Shown: positions 30,927 through 40,530, numbered from the stretch's first letter. The stretch is 64,000 bases of DNA from Alphaproteobacteria bacterium (GCA_009694045.1 SHVY01000011.1:1-64000); one strand, 5' to 3'. Notes: generated from the sequence alone by a model not told the origin. Numbers and translations: made by a program.

Positions 30927-31892
30927 TCATCCCACGGGATTGGGCAGGGGGCGCCCGGCGAGGAACGCGGCCACGTTGTCGAGCACGCAATCCCCCATGG
31001 CGGTGCGGGTCTCGGCCGTGGCGCTACCCAGGTGCGGCAGCAGAACCACGTTCTCCAGCCCCATCAACGCCGCCTCGATCGCCGGCTCCCGCTCGTAGAC
31101 GTCGAGCCCGGCGGCCGCGATTCGGCCCTCGCCGAGGGCGCTGGCCAGGGCCGCCTCATCGACCACGTCGCCTCGCGCCGTGTTGATGAGGATGGCGGTT
31201 GGGCGCATGGCGGCGAGCCGGGCCGCGTCGATGATGTGCCGGGTCTCCGGCGTCGAGGGGCAGTGCAGGGAAACGAAATCGGAACGCGCCAGCAGATTGG
31301 CGAGCGGGACCTTGGTGGCGCCCAACGCTGCCTCGATCGCCCCGTCCAGCCTCTGGCGGGAATGATACAGCACCGTCATGCCGAAGCCCGCGTGCGCGCG
31401 CCTGGCGACCGCCTGGCCGATCCGGCCCATGCCGATGATGCCAAGGGTCTTGCCCGTCACGCGGGAGCCGACCATATGGGTCGGTCGCCAGCCCACCCAG
31501 GCACCCGAACGCACGTGGCGTTCGCCTTCGCCCGCCCGCCGTGCCGCCATCAACATGAGCGTCATGGCCAGATCGGCCGTGCAATCGGTGAGGACGCCGG
31601 GGGTATTGCTGACGGCGATGCCCAGCGCCTTCGCCGCGGCAAGGTCGATGTGGTTCACCCCCACCCCGAAGTTGGCGATCAGCCGGGTCCGCGGCCTAGT
31701 GCCCAGCACCGCCGCGCCGATCCGGTCGGTGACGGTGGGCAGCAGGATATACGCCGTCGCCAGCGCCGCCGTCACTTGGTCCGCGTCGAACGGCCGATCG
31801 TCCCGGTTGAACGCCACGTCGGCCATGGTGGCGAGCCGCGCCTCCACGTCCGCCGGCCAGCGGCGGGTTACGACGATGCGGGCGCGCATCAT
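30927..31892 (-). CDS. D-2-hydroxyacid dehydrogenase (glyoxylate/hydroxypyruvate reductase type)
   Basis: A 321-residue NAD(P)-dependent enzyme: nucleotide motif [15 protein letters not shown], catalytic Arg in [10 protein letters not shown], Glu in VYEREP and His in LLPHLGSAT. It resembles glyoxylate and hydroxypyruvate reductases. Sixteen bases separate it from mtkB, so it belongs to a serine-cycle-like operon where hydroxypyruvate reduction to glycerate fits. The exact substrate is inferred from context. Confidence 0.88.
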   Translation of the reverse strand: MMRARIVVTRRWPADVEARLATMADVAFNRDDRPFDADQVTAALATAYILLPTVTDRIGAAVLGTRPRTRLIANFGVGVNHIDLAAAKALGIAVSNTPGVLTDCTADLAMTLMLMAARRAGEGERHVRSGAWVGWRPTHMVGSRVTGKTLGIIGMGRIGQAVARRAHAGFGMTVLYHSRQRLDGAIEAALGATKVPLANLLARSDFVSLHCPSTPETRHIIDAARLAAMRPTAILINTARGDVVDEAALASALGEGRIAAAGLDVYEREPAIEAALMGLENVVLLPHLGSATAETRTAMGDCVLDNVAAFLAGRPLPNPVG

Positions 31893-31908
31893 GCGACGAC
31901 GATGCGTG

Positions 31909-32752
31909 TCATTGGTGCTCGAGCACCGACGCGACCGGGACGCCGAGCTCGGCCGGGCTCGGGGCGACAGTGACGCCCGCGTCCCTCAGGATCTCGACCT
32001 TGGCCGCCGCGCTCTCGCCGAACGCCGAGATGATCGCCCCGGCGTGGCCCATCTTGCGGCCCTTGGGCGCGCTCAGGCCCGCGACATAGGCGACCACCGG
32101 CTTCTTCATGTGATCCCGGATGAATTGCGCGGCCTCGGCCTCCTGGGGTCCGCTTCGAACAGCTCGAGGATGTCCTTGAACGAGCTGCCGTTGATCGGAT
32201 CCCACCGATGCCGACGCTGGTGGTGATGCCGATGCCCAAGGCGGCCATCTGCGCCGCTGCCTCGTAGCCGAGCGTGCCCGAGCGGCCGACGATGCCGACC
32301 CGGCCCTGTTGGTAGATGTGGCCCGGCATGATCCCCATCATCGCCTTGTCCGGGCTAATGACCCCGGCGCAGTTGGGCCCCACCAGCCGCATTCGCCGCT
32401 CGAAGGCGTAGCGCCGCATGGTGCGCTTCACCTGGATTATGTCCTGGGCGGGGATGCCATCGGTGATGGCGACGCACAGGGTAAGCCCCGCATCCGCCGC
32501 CTCCAGGATCGAATCCGCGGCGAACGGCGGCGGCACCAGGACCAGGCTTGCCGTCGCGCCGGCGTGCGCCACCGCGTCCTTCACCGTGTTGAACACCGGG
32601 CGGTCCAGGTGCCGGGTGCCGCCCTTGCCGGGCGTCACCCCGCCCACCAGGTTGGTGCCGTAGGCGATCATCTCCTGGGCGTGGAAGGTGCCGGTCGAGC
32701 CGGTGAAGCCCTGGATGATGACCCGGGTGGTCCGATCGAGGAGGACGCTCAT
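31909..32752 (-). pseudogene. mtkB: Malate/succinyl-CoA ligase alpha subunit, broken by two lesions
   Basis: The start [21 protein letters not shown] and [13 protein letters not shown] are normal, and the phosphohistidine segment [18 protein letters not shown] is present. After TSVGIGG one base is missing near 32200. Then [12 protein letters not shown] runs directly into [15 protein letters not shown] in another frame, with the expected VMIGEIGG segment (about 12 residues) gone. Functional protein is unlikely. The ATGA overlap with mtkA remains. MtkB is preferred over SucD from sequence and the reductase next door. Confidence 0.8.
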
Positions 32753-33931
32753 GCCAGGGCCTTCGCGTGCGCCCGCCAGGCCGCCACCACCCGGTCGGCC
32801 GCCTCGGCCAGGCTGTCCGCCGTGATGATCGGCAGGCCGCTTTCTTCCAGGATGCGGCGCCCCTCGGCGACGTTGGTTCCCGCCAGCCGCACCACCAGGG
32901 GGACGGCGACGTTCTCCTTCCGCACCGCCTGCACCACCCCTTGCGCCACCCAGTCGCAGCGGTTGATGCCGGCGAAGATGTTCACCAGCACCGCCTGGAC
33001 GTTCTTGTCGGACAGCACGAGATGGAACGCCTTGGCCACCCACTCCGGTGACGCCCCGCCGCCGATGTCGAGGAAGTTGGCCGGCTCGCCGCCCGCGTGG
33101 TGGATCATATCCATGGTCGCCATGGCAAGGCCGGCGCCGTTGATGATGCAGCCGATGCGCCCGTCCAGTCCGACGTAAGCGAGGCCCCCGGTCGGCCGCC
33201 GCCCGTTCGCGGCTGTCCTCCTGGGACTTGTCGCGCAGCTCGGCGATCTTCGGCCGGCGAAAGAGCGCGTTGTCGTCGAACGTCATCTTCGCATCGAGCG
33301 CCACCAGGGTCGGCCCGGCCACGACGCCCAACGGGTTGATTTCGACCATGGTCGCGTCCAGCTCGACCATGGCGCGGTAGCAGCCCATCACGATCGCCGC
33401 CATCTGCCCGACCAACGCGCCCTCCAACCCCAGCCCGAAGGCGATCTCGCGGGCCTGGAACGGCTGCATCCCCGTGGCCGGATCGACGCTCGCGCGAATG
33501 AGGCTCGCCGGCTTGTCGCGCGCGATCTCCTCGATCTCCATGCCGCCGGCCCCCGAGGCCACCACCATCACCCGCTCGCTGCCGCGGTCCAGCACCAGCC
33601 CCAGATACAGCTCGCGCTCGATCGCCATCGCCTGCTCGACGTACAGCCGGTGCACCAGCTTGCCGCGCGGCCCCGTCTGCTCGGTGACCAACCGCTTGCC
33701 CAGCAGCGCGTCCGCCGCGCGCCCGACCTCGTCGTCGTCGCGGCACAGCTTGATCCCGCCAGCCTTGCCCCGCGCGCCCGTATGGACCTGCGCCTTCACC
33801 ACCCAGCGCTCGCCGCCGATCTCCTGCACCCGGTACGCCGCCTGCTCCGGGCTGTACGCTAGCCCGCCCCTCGGCACGGCGATGCCGAACCCCGCCAGAA
33901 ACTCCTTCGCCTGATACTCGTGGATGTCCAT
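32749..33931 (-). pseudogene. mtkA: Malate/succinyl-CoA ligase beta subunit, one frameshift
   Basis: An ATP-grasp CoA-ligase beta subunit: [35 protein letters not shown], then NPLGVV and [16 protein letters not shown]. At a C5 run (33185-33189, G5 on the coding strand) one extra base shifts the frame; the normal sequence continues as [15 protein letters not shown] and [25 protein letters not shown]. Correcting one base gives 393 residues. [14 protein letters not shown] looks more like malate-CoA ligase than SucC. Confidence 0.82.
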
Positions 33932-34151
33932 GGACCCTCCCGGCCCAACACCTACCGCCGGTGGGTGGGGGAGTCCAGACGCGGCGATCTTCTACTTTTT
34001 CACCTTCCGGTACCTGGTCTTCGCGGGCCCCGGCACTTGGAGCCTCGACAGCGCCGGCGCTTGTCCCTTCTCGGCGGAAGTGGGTATACGTGGGTCGCCA
34101 TCCTGCCAGTGAGTTGCGCTGTCGGTTAGGGCCGGACAGCGGGGATCTTCA
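33932..34151. other. Intergenic gap with short repeats, no clear gene
   Basis: This 220-bp gap lies between the divergent mtkA and the pyruvyltransferase remnant. It has a GTGGG-TATAC-GTGGG direct repeat near 34079-34093 and several GC-rich inverted stretches. The minus strand carries an open frame ending at 33992 with a Lys/Arg-rich tail, but I see no family or start signal for it. Confidence 0.4.
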
Positions 34152-35388
34152 TTGAGCGGTGAGCGGCGGAGACATAGGGCATGCCTTTGGCGCGCGCTGC
34201 GGGCGTGGCGGCGGGTGGGGCTTGAGTCTCGGCGAACCATCCTCGTGGTTCCCCGGCCGGCGGCGGCAGCCTCGGCGACCAAGCCATGGCGCAAGGGTTG
34301 ATCGACGGCATCGAAGGGCGCGGCCGTTTCTCATTCGGCCAGATCATCGGGGAAGGGTGGAAACCGCAAACCTGTTGGCGGATGCGGGCACGACGGTCGC
34401 GTGGTCCATGGCAAACAAGAGGTCGATCATCGCCGTGGCCCGGGCGCTCAATGACGCCGCTGCGCTGGTCCTGCTCGGGGCCGACGTGATGGACGGCTGC
34501 TACGGCGATTCGATCACGGAGATGATGTGCGACATCGCCAATACGGGAGCGGCCAGCGGCGTGCCGACGGTTCTTGCCGGCTTCATCTGGTCGGAGAAAC
34601 CAACCGACGGCGCGATCCGCAATCTGCGGGGCCTGCACCCGTCGGTCGTCTGCAACCTGCGGGACCCCGTATCCCTGGACCGGTTCCAGCTCAAGGTGGG
34701 CAGACCCGCGAACCCGGTGGCGGACTTGGCGTTCCTCCTGCGGCCGAGGGTCACGACGACCGAGGTCGCGGCCGTGCTGGCGTGGATGGATGACGTGCGC
34801 TCGAACGGCGGCCGCCTCGTCGTGATGAATGTGAACAAGCTCGCCACCCGCGCGCTGCAGGGCAGCGTCGACCAGATTTTCGCGGACGTCGCGAATCACC
34901 TCCTTGCCCAGCGCGGCTATCTTCATCTCGTGCTTATGTACCACGACTTCAGGGACGCGCAGAAGGAAGCGGAAACGATCGGCGCCATCCACGGAAGAAT
35001 CCTTGCACCCCACGGCCACCGTGTCCTGAAGGTTCTTGGCGCGACCGACGCATGGTGCGCCAAGGGCGTCGCCGGGGCAGCGGATCTTGTCCTCACCGGT
35101 CGCATGCACCTCGCCATCGCGGCGCTCGGGGCGGGTGTCCCGGCGGTTTGCATCGTCTATCAGGGGAAGTTCGAAGGCCTCATGCAGCTTTTCGCCCTCG
35201 AAGACGTAATTCTCGAGCCCGGTCGCATCGACTCCGTCGCTCCTGTTCTCGCCTGTATGGGACGGGCATTGGCGCGGCTCGACGAGATGAAGGCCACGAT
35301 CAATTCGCGCCTGCCGCTGGTCCGGAAACTGGCCCTGAAAAACGTGGAGTTCCTACGAGCGATCGGTGACGTACGCCCCGGCGTTTGA
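34152..35388 (+). pseudogene. Polysaccharide pyruvyl transferase family gene, two frameshifts
   Basis: Three frames are needed to read it. ALRAWRRVGLESRRTILVV is in the first, GGGSLGDQAMAQGLIDGI in the second (shift near a C4 run at about 34251), and VETANLLADAGTTVAW onward in the third (shift near 34355). The third part keeps LVLLGADVMDGCYGDS and the C-terminal GRMHLAIAALGAGVPAVCIVY typical of PF04230. These enzymes add ketal pyruvate to exopolysaccharide or cell-wall sugars. A TTG at 34152 is a possible start. The partner glycan locus is absent. Confidence 0.75.
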
Positions 35389-35462
35389 GGGATTCATCGG
35401 GTGGTACTCCGCCCGTCGCGACACTTCCTCGTTGAGCATCGCCCGCGCGCGCCAATGCAGCC

Positions 35463-36370
35463 ATGGTGGCCCATGAGCGACCACCCTGCGCGGGTGGCGC
35501 GAACGCTTTTCTCACGGCCTGCATCGTCGCCGCCAGCCATCACGGGGAACGACGGATTCGCCTCGACGCTCCCGTCTGCCCGCAGCTTGCCGACAATCTC
35601 GACGTTGCCCTTCGCCTTCTGCGGCGGTGGTACGTTGGACTCGATCGGGTTGGTCGCGATCGAAGGCCCGCGCCTGCCCGGGGCGAAGCTGCCGAGCGTG
35701 GCAGCCGCGTCCTTATCTTTCGGGGGGGCGTGGATTCGCTTGCGCTCCTCCGGCTGAACCATCTCACCTACCCCGTCGGCCACCCATCGCGTATCCGGTT
35801 CTGCCTGCTCGCATACGGGCTCGACGTCGGCGACCCGAACAAGCCGCCGCGACTCGACATTTTCGACGCCCTCGTTGCGGGAATGCGCGAGGTCACGACG
35901 AATGCGGGAGCAGAGCTCGTTCCGATCCGCACCAATGTTCGCGACCTTGCGGCCGATGTGGCAAATGCATCCTTACGATGTGGCAGCTTTTCGCGGCGGA
36001 CGCCCTCGATCAGGCAACGTCATTCCCCAGCCACGACCTCGATCCAGCCGCCATCGACGGATTGGGCTGCCGGACCCCGTACCACTTGGAGCTTTGGGAC
36101 TCGCTTGCCGAGATCATGGAACGCACCGGCCATCATGATCCCGCCCGGCGCTTCGAGGCGCTCGCCCGGTTTGGACGAGTCTTTCTCAGTACCCGTGGCG
36201 AGCGCCTGCTCATGAGATTGCAGGAGTTCGACGAACGGATCCTGGGGGGCAGGGTCGCGAAGCATATGCAGCACCGAGCCGGCGAGGTCGCCTTGCCGAA
36301 GGGCGTTGCCATCCGTAGCGCGGTGCGATTGCACGACCCGGCGCGCTCGTGGTCCGACCCGAACGCATGA
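35463..36370 (+). pseudogene. Remnant of a PP-loop (ExsB/asparagine-synthase-like) glycan-locus gene
   Basis: The left part has VLIFRGGVDSLALLRL (PP-loop SGGxDS with Ser changed to Arg) and FCLLAYGLDVGDPNKPP, then LVPIRTNVRDLAADV. The right part, in another frame, reads CGRCGKCILTMWQLFAADALDQATSFP. In relatives well over 100 residues lie between these, so a large internal piece is missing. Coding limits are uncertain. It follows the pyruvyltransferase remnant and shares its state. Confidence 0.6.
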
Positions 36371-36455
36371 GTCCACCCCGCGCCCTTAAGGCGGACCACG
36401 GGATGGGTGCCTTGTACCAACCTTCGTTGATGTTGACCCGGTCGTACCATTGTAC

Positions 36456-36492
36456 GGGTGTACGGGCGGGTCTGAGACCCGCCCGTACACCC
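36456..36492. repeat. 17-bp perfect palindrome, REP-like
   Basis: GGGTGTACGGGCGGGTC (36456-36472) and its exact reverse complement (36476-36492) flank TGA. It sits 37 bases upstream of the nucleoside hydrolase, between the decayed genes and intact ones. It has no T tract, so REP-like repeat or mRNA-stabilising hairpin is favoured over terminator. Confidence 0.65.
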
Positions 36493-36529
36493 GCCCCTGG
36501 CGGCAGCGAACTCCTGTACCCTCGCGGCC

Positions 36530-37468
36530 ATGACGCGTGAGTCGATCATCCTGGATTGCGATACGGGGCGCGATGATGCGGTGGCCATCGCGCTGGCGCT
36601 CGCCTCGCCGGAAATCGACGTCCTGGGCGTGACCGCGGTGGCCGGCAACGCGCCACTCGCCATGACCGAGCGTAATTGCCGGTTCGTGTGCGAACTGTGT
36701 GGGCGCGCCGACCTGCCCGTCCACGCCGGGGCGGATCGGCCCCTGCTGCGCGACCTCGTGGTCGCCGCCGCGGTGCATGGCACGTCGGGGATCGAGGGGA
36801 TCGACGATGTCCAGCCTACCATGCCCTTGCGCGCGGGTCACGCCGTGGCGTTCATCCTCGAAACCCTCGAGGCCGCCCCTGGCCCGACCGTGACTCTGGT
36901 CCCGACCGGCCCCCTGACCAACCTCGCGCTCGCCTACGCCCAGGCGCCGGCGCTGTTCGCGAACGTCAAACAGATCGTGCTCATGGGCGGTGCGCGGCGC
37001 GAAGGGGGCAACGTCACGCCTACCGCCGAGTTCAACATCTACGTGGACCCGCACGCGGCGAAAATCGTCTTCGGCTGCGGCCGGCCGATCGTCGCGATCA
37101 GCCTGGACATCACCCACCGCGTCCTCGCCGAGCCGCGTCACGCCGCGCGGCTGCGGGAGCGGGGCGGGGTGGTCGCGGCCACGCTGGCGCCCTTGCTCGC
37201 GCCGACGCGCGGGGTGAACCGGACGCGCCACGGTATCGATCGGTCGCCGCTGCACGATCCTTGCACCATTGCCTGGCTGCTGCGGCCGGACCTGTTCAAG
37301 ACCAAGCACGTGAACGTGGAAGTCGAGACCGAGGGCTCTCTTACGCTCGGCGAGACCGTGGTCGATTTCTGGGCCCGGACCGAGCGGGCGCCCAATGTCC
37401 ACTGGGCCCACGACGTCGACGTCGAAGGGGTCTTCGATCTCCTCATCGAGCGGATCGCCCGGCTATAG
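36530..37468 (+). CDS. Nucleoside hydrolase
   Basis: A 312-residue IunH-family enzyme, splitting ribonucleosides to base and ribose. The calcium site DCDTGRDDA is at residues 9-17, LVPTGPLTNLALA and MGGARREGGNVTPTAEFNIYVDPHAA follow, and the C-terminal Asp/His ligand is in LHDPCTIAWLL. Start ATG 36530. It ends in a 6-bp overlap with the convergent M24 gene. Confidence 0.93.
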   Translation: MTRESIILDCDTGRDDAVAIALALASPEIDVLGVTAVAGNAPLAMTERNCRFVCELCGRADLPVHAGADRPLLRDLVVAAAVHGTSGIEGIDDVQPTMPLRAGHAVAFILETLEAAPGPTVTLVPTGPLTNLALAYAQAPALFANVKQIVLMGGARREGGNVTPTAEFNIYVDPHAAKIVFGCGRPIVAISLDITHRVLAEPRHAARLRERGGVVAATLAPLLAPTRGVNRTRHGIDRSPLHDPCTIAWLLRPDLFKTKHVNVEVETEGSLTLGETVVDFWARTERAPNVHWAHDVDVEGVFDLLIERIARL

Positions 37469-38659
37469 CTCCGAGCGGCCCGATCCATCCTTTACGTACA
37501 GCGCCCGCGGCAGGGCGGAGAAGCTCGCGTGGCCCGCCTCAGTCACGCGGAAGGTCTCCGAGAGCTGCACGCCCCAGTCGTCCAGGCGCATGCCGCCGAC
37601 CATGTGGAACGTCATGCCGGGCTCCAGGGGGGTGCGGTCGCCGGGGCGGAGGCTGGCGGTGTGCTCGCCCCAGTCGGGCGGATAGTCGAGGCCGATCGAA
37701 TAGCCGATGCGCGCCTTCTTGGTGTAGCCGCCCCGCGCCATCACCGCCGCCCACACCGCGTGGACTTCTTCGCAAGCAACGCCGGGTTTGACCGCCGCCA
37801 TGGCCTCGTCCATGGCCTCGGCCATCAGGGCGGTCAGATCGCGGAGCTTCGGGGGCGGGGTGCCGAGGTACACGCTGCGCGACAGGCCGACGCAATAGCG
37901 ATGACGGCAGCCGCCGAGTTCCATGGCGGTGACCTCGCCCGCACGGTAGGGGTCGTCGGTCCAGGCGAGGTGCGGTGCCGAAGAACCGGCGCCCGAGCTC
38001 ATCATGATGGTCTCCGGAACGTCGCCACCGAACGCGGGCGTGCCCTTGATCTGGGCGGCAACCACCTTGGCCGCGGCGTCGCAGGCCCGGACGCCGGGGG
38101 CGATGGCGGCCACCGCCGCCGCCAGGGACAGGTCGGCGATCTTGCCGGCCTCGGCCATGTATGCCAGCTCCCGCGGCGACTTCACGATGCGCACCCAGTT
38201 GACGAGCGAGGTGGCGTCCGCGAAGCGCGCGTCCGGAAGGTTGGCCGTCAGCCGTTCGTGGCAGCGGGCGGTGTAGTAGTAGGTGTCCATCTCGACGCCG
38301 AACCGGGCCTTGGCCCAGCCCCGCCGCCGCAGCACCTCGGCGATGACATCGAACTCGTGCTTGGTCGCGGCCTGGACGTAGTCGTCGGCGTAACCTTCGA
38401 TATCGACCTCCGGCAGGTCGGTGGTCAGGCGGACGCAGGCAATGTCCCAGGCGCGGCCGATCCACAGCGGCCCCCGGTCCTGGGCGAGGGCCACGATCTG
38501 ATGGGTGTAGAACGACCAGCCGTCGTAGCCCGTCAGGTAGTTCATGTTCTGCGGGCAGGTAACCAACAGCACGTCGATCCCGGCCAGCGCCATGCGCGAC
38601 CGCGTGGCCGCGATGCGCGCCGCGTATTCGCGTTCCTCGAACCGCCGCATCGCCGTCAC
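37463..38659 (-). CDS. M24 family creatinase/ectoine-hydrolase-like protein
   Basis: A 398-residue pita-bread protein: N-terminal MNYLTGYDGWSFYTHQ domain, then the catalytic domain from about residue 160. The metal ligands of aminopeptidases are not conserved (ELGGCRHRYCVGLSRSVYLG where DxxxxxxxxxxD is expected), as in metal-free creatinase and DoeA-type ectoine hydrolase. The substrate is therefore probably a guanidino, amidine or ectoine-like compound. GTG 38659 overlaps the stop of the phosphatase gene. Confidence 0.82.
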   Translation of the reverse strand: MTAMRRFEEREYAARIAATRSRMALAGIDVLLVTCPQNMNYLTGYDGWSFYTHQIVALAQDRGPLWIGRAWDIACVRLTTDLPEVDIEGYADDYVQAATKHEFDVIAEVLRRRGWAKARFGVEMDTYYYTARCHERLTANLPDARFADATSLVNWVRIVKSPRELAYMAEAGKIADLSLAAAVAAIAPGVRACDAAAKVVAAQIKGTPAFGGDVPETIMMSSGAGSSAPHLAWTDDPYRAGEVTAMELGGCRHRYCVGLSRSVYLGTPPPKLRDLTALMAEAMDEAMAAVKPGVACEEVHAVWAAVMARGGYTKKARIGYSIGLDYPPDWGEHTASLRPGDRTPLEPGMTFHMVGGMRLDDWGVQLSETFRVTEAGHASFSALPRALYVKDGSGRSEL

Positions 38660-39213
38660 TCCACTCTCGTGGCCCGCCAGGGCGTTGCCGCGTCCGGTGG
38701 GTCCAGTCGGATCACGTCCCCGTTGTCCAGGTCCTCACCCAGGGTGATGCCGGCGTGGCGCTCGACCGACCAGAACACCCCGCCGTGGGCGACGATCAGC
38801 ACCGGGCCAGGCCGCGCCAACGCTTGATTGAGCCCCGCGAGCGCCCGGGAGAGGAAGTCATCATAGGTCTCGGCGCCGGACGGGGTCATCCCGTCGCGCC
38901 AAGGATCGCGCCACGCCGTCCGTTCGATCACCCGGCCCTCGAGTTCGCCCAGACCACACTCCTTCAGGGAATCGATCACCACCAGCGGCAGGCCGAGAGT
39001 CGCGTTGATCACATCCGCCGTTTGCCGCGCCCGCAGAAGCGGGCTGCAGCACAGCGTCGTGAACGGCAGTCCATCCAGGGTGTCGCGTGCCGCCGCGGCC
39101 TGGACCAGGCCCCGGTCGTTGAGCGGCACGTCGCGTTGACCCTGGATGCGCCCCGCGCGGTTGTAGTCGGTTTCGCCGTGGCGGACGAAGACAAAGGGGC
39201 GGGCAAGCAGCAT
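38656..39213 (-). CDS. Histidine phosphatase family protein
   Basis: A 185-residue protein of the phosphoglycerate mutase superfamily: FVRHGETDYNRAGRIQGQRDVPLNDRG carries the RHG catalytic motif, with LLRARQTA and the second histidine in IVAHGGVFW. Substrate unknown. Start ATG 39213 (MLLARPF) is preferred to an upstream in-frame start inside a repeat. It is coupled to the M24 gene by a GTGA overlap. Confidence 0.88.
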   Translation of the reverse strand: MLLARPFVFVRHGETDYNRAGRIQGQRDVPLNDRGLVQAAAARDTLDGLPFTTLCCSPLLRARQTADVINATLGLPLVVIDSLKECGLGELEGRVIERTAWRDPWRDGMTPSGAETYDDFLSRALAGLNQALARPGPVLIVAHGGVFWSVERHAGITLGEDLDNGDVIRLDPPDAATPWRATRVE

Positions 39214-39224
39214 GGGACCGCAAA

Positions 39225-39302
39225 CTAGTGTCGTGGTTTCGAAGTTCGCCCTATCACGCGGCACCCCTCGGATGTGAACTTCGAAACCAGAAACGACACT
39301 AG
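39225..39302. repeat. Palindromic repeat element, copy 1
   Basis: CTAGTGTCGT and GGTTTCGAAGTTC at the left are mirrored by GAACTTCGAAACC and ACGACACTAG at the right, forming a long imperfect hairpin. The ends carry CTAGTGTC, shared with copy 2. Confidence 0.7.
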
Positions 39303-39315
39303 AGTCAATAGTTTG

Positions 39316-39390
39316 CTAGTGTCCCTTCGATTCCGAAATTCGCTCCGAGGATGGCCGCGAGGTCGGGCGAATTTCAGAATCGGGACACTA
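39316..39390. repeat. Palindromic repeat element, copy 2
   Basis: CTAGTGTCCC ... GATTCCGAAATTCGC is mirrored by GCGAATTTCAGAATC ... GGGACACTA. It has the same end motif and size as copy 1, but different arms, 13 bases downstream. Confidence 0.7.
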
Positions 39391-39488
39391 ATCCGCGCGG
39401 CCCTGCCCCGACAATCGAGTCATCGCGTTTACGAGGCGGGTCGCAGGCGATACAGCGACCGCTTCCTTTTCGCGATCGGGGTGCGCCG

Positions 39489-40076
39489 ATGCGTAAGACG
39501 GTCCTTGCCTTCTTCTCGGCTCTGTGCGTCGCTTCTCCGGCTTTTTCCGACGTCAATGACGGCCTCGCCGCCTACCAGAACGGCGACTATGCGACGGCCT
39601 TCACGGAGTTCTCGACCGAGGCTGCCGAGGGCACGCCCGAGGCCGAATACAACCTTGGGCTGTTGTACTTCTTCGGCCTCGGGGTCACCCAGGACTACGC
39701 GGCGGCCCTGGAGTGGATCGGGCGCGCCGCGATTCACGACTATGCGCCCGCCCAATTCATGCTCGGCGCCATGTATGAACGCGGCGAAGGGCATTCGGCG
39801 AACATCAATCTCGCCCGGGCCTGGTACGAGCTCGCCGCCCAGCAGGGCCATGTCGATGCCCACCGCGCCGGCATGCTGATTGCGCTCGGCGACACGGCGG
39901 AAGCCGATCGGGTCGGGGTGGTCGTCTGGCTTACGCTCGCATCGGGCAAGGGCCACGCCGAGGCCCAGGCCAATCTGGCCAAGGTCAGCGAAGGTTTGAC
40001 GTCGGCCGAACTGATCGCCGTCGGCCAGCTTGCCGATACCTTCCAGGAGCGCGCCGCCCGCGCCGCGGACGAATAG
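39489..40076 (+). CDS. Secreted Sel1/TPR-like repeat protein
   Basis: A 195-residue protein with a signal peptide (MRKTVLAFFSALCVASPAFS) and Sel1-like repeats: AAEGTPEAEYNLGLLYFFGLGV, then HDYAPAQFMLGAMYERGEGH, and later AAQQGHVDAHRAGM and GKGHAEAQANLAKV. Such proteins act as periplasmic scaffolds or regulators. Start ATG 39489 is chosen for the signal peptide. Confidence 0.85.
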   Translation: MRKTVLAFFSALCVASPAFSDVNDGLAAYQNGDYATAFTEFSTEAAEGTPEAEYNLGLLYFFGLGVTQDYAAALEWIGRAAIHDYAPAQFMLGAMYERGEGHSANINLARAWYELAAQQGHVDAHRAGMLIALGDTAEADRVGVVVWLTLASGKGHAEAQANLAKVSEGLTSAELIAVGQLADTFQERAARAADE

Positions 40077-40239
40077 GCCCTTTGGCGGGACCCTAAGGGC
40101 CTGTTAAGGCCAGCGGGCGCACGCTACGCCCAGGCCTGCGCGCGATCGCTGTCATCGAGCCCATTGGGTTCCGCCGCGGGCACCTTGTTTGCTGGAGGTT
40201 GGCATGCGGGGCTTGCACTTCGCCCTTCGCCACGGTCTG

Positions 40240-40366
40240 GTACCGACTTTCGCGAGTTCCGGTGTCACCGCAGGTGACCCCGGAGCCGCGAAATCGGTAC
40301 AGACTCATGATCTTGTACCCGAACACGGGCTTCGTGCCCGTGGCGCGAAACTCCGAGATCGGGTAC
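40240..40366. repeat. Two back-to-back hairpin repeats before a pilin remnant
   Basis: Hairpin 1 (40240-40300): GTACCGACTTTCGCG pairs with CGCGAAATCGGTAC, and TCCGGTGTCACC with GGTGACCCCGGA, loop GCA. Hairpin 2 (40315-40366): GTACCCGA with TCGGGTAC and CACGGGC with GCCCGTG. Both end in GTACC/GGTAC. The rest of 40077-40371 shows no gene. Confidence 0.65.
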
Positions 40367-40371
40367 GAGCC

Positions 40372-40530
40372 GTGGTCGATGATCGGCGCGGCGTAACGGC
40401 GATCGAGTATGCGTTGGTGGCCGCGGGCGGCGCGGCGGTCATCGTGGTCGCCGTGTTCACCATGGGCGAACGTGGTCGGGGCCATGTTCACCGACACGGC
40501 CGACGCCGTGGGCAGGCCAACAACAGTTAG
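40372..40530 (+). pseudogene. Flp/Fap-type pilin remnant
   Basis: VVDDRRGVTAIEYALVAAGGAAVIVVAVFTMGE is the Flp pilin pattern (RRGVTAIEYALIA followed by a hydrophobic segment); only GVTAIEYALVAAG is quoted as decisive. After MGE the frame shifts near 40470; the other frame gives VVGAMFTDTADAVGR, a normal Flp tail. The N-terminus is missing or replaced by the hairpin repeats just upstream. No tad genes are present. Confidence 0.6.

Noticed and set aside
33992-34294. A 100-codon minus-strand frame ending in a Lys/Arg-rich tail
   Set aside because: No start signal or family, and it lies opposite the pyruvyltransferase remnant.
40189-40371. Upstream extension of the pilin frame
   Set aside because: It is a translation of the two hairpin repeats.
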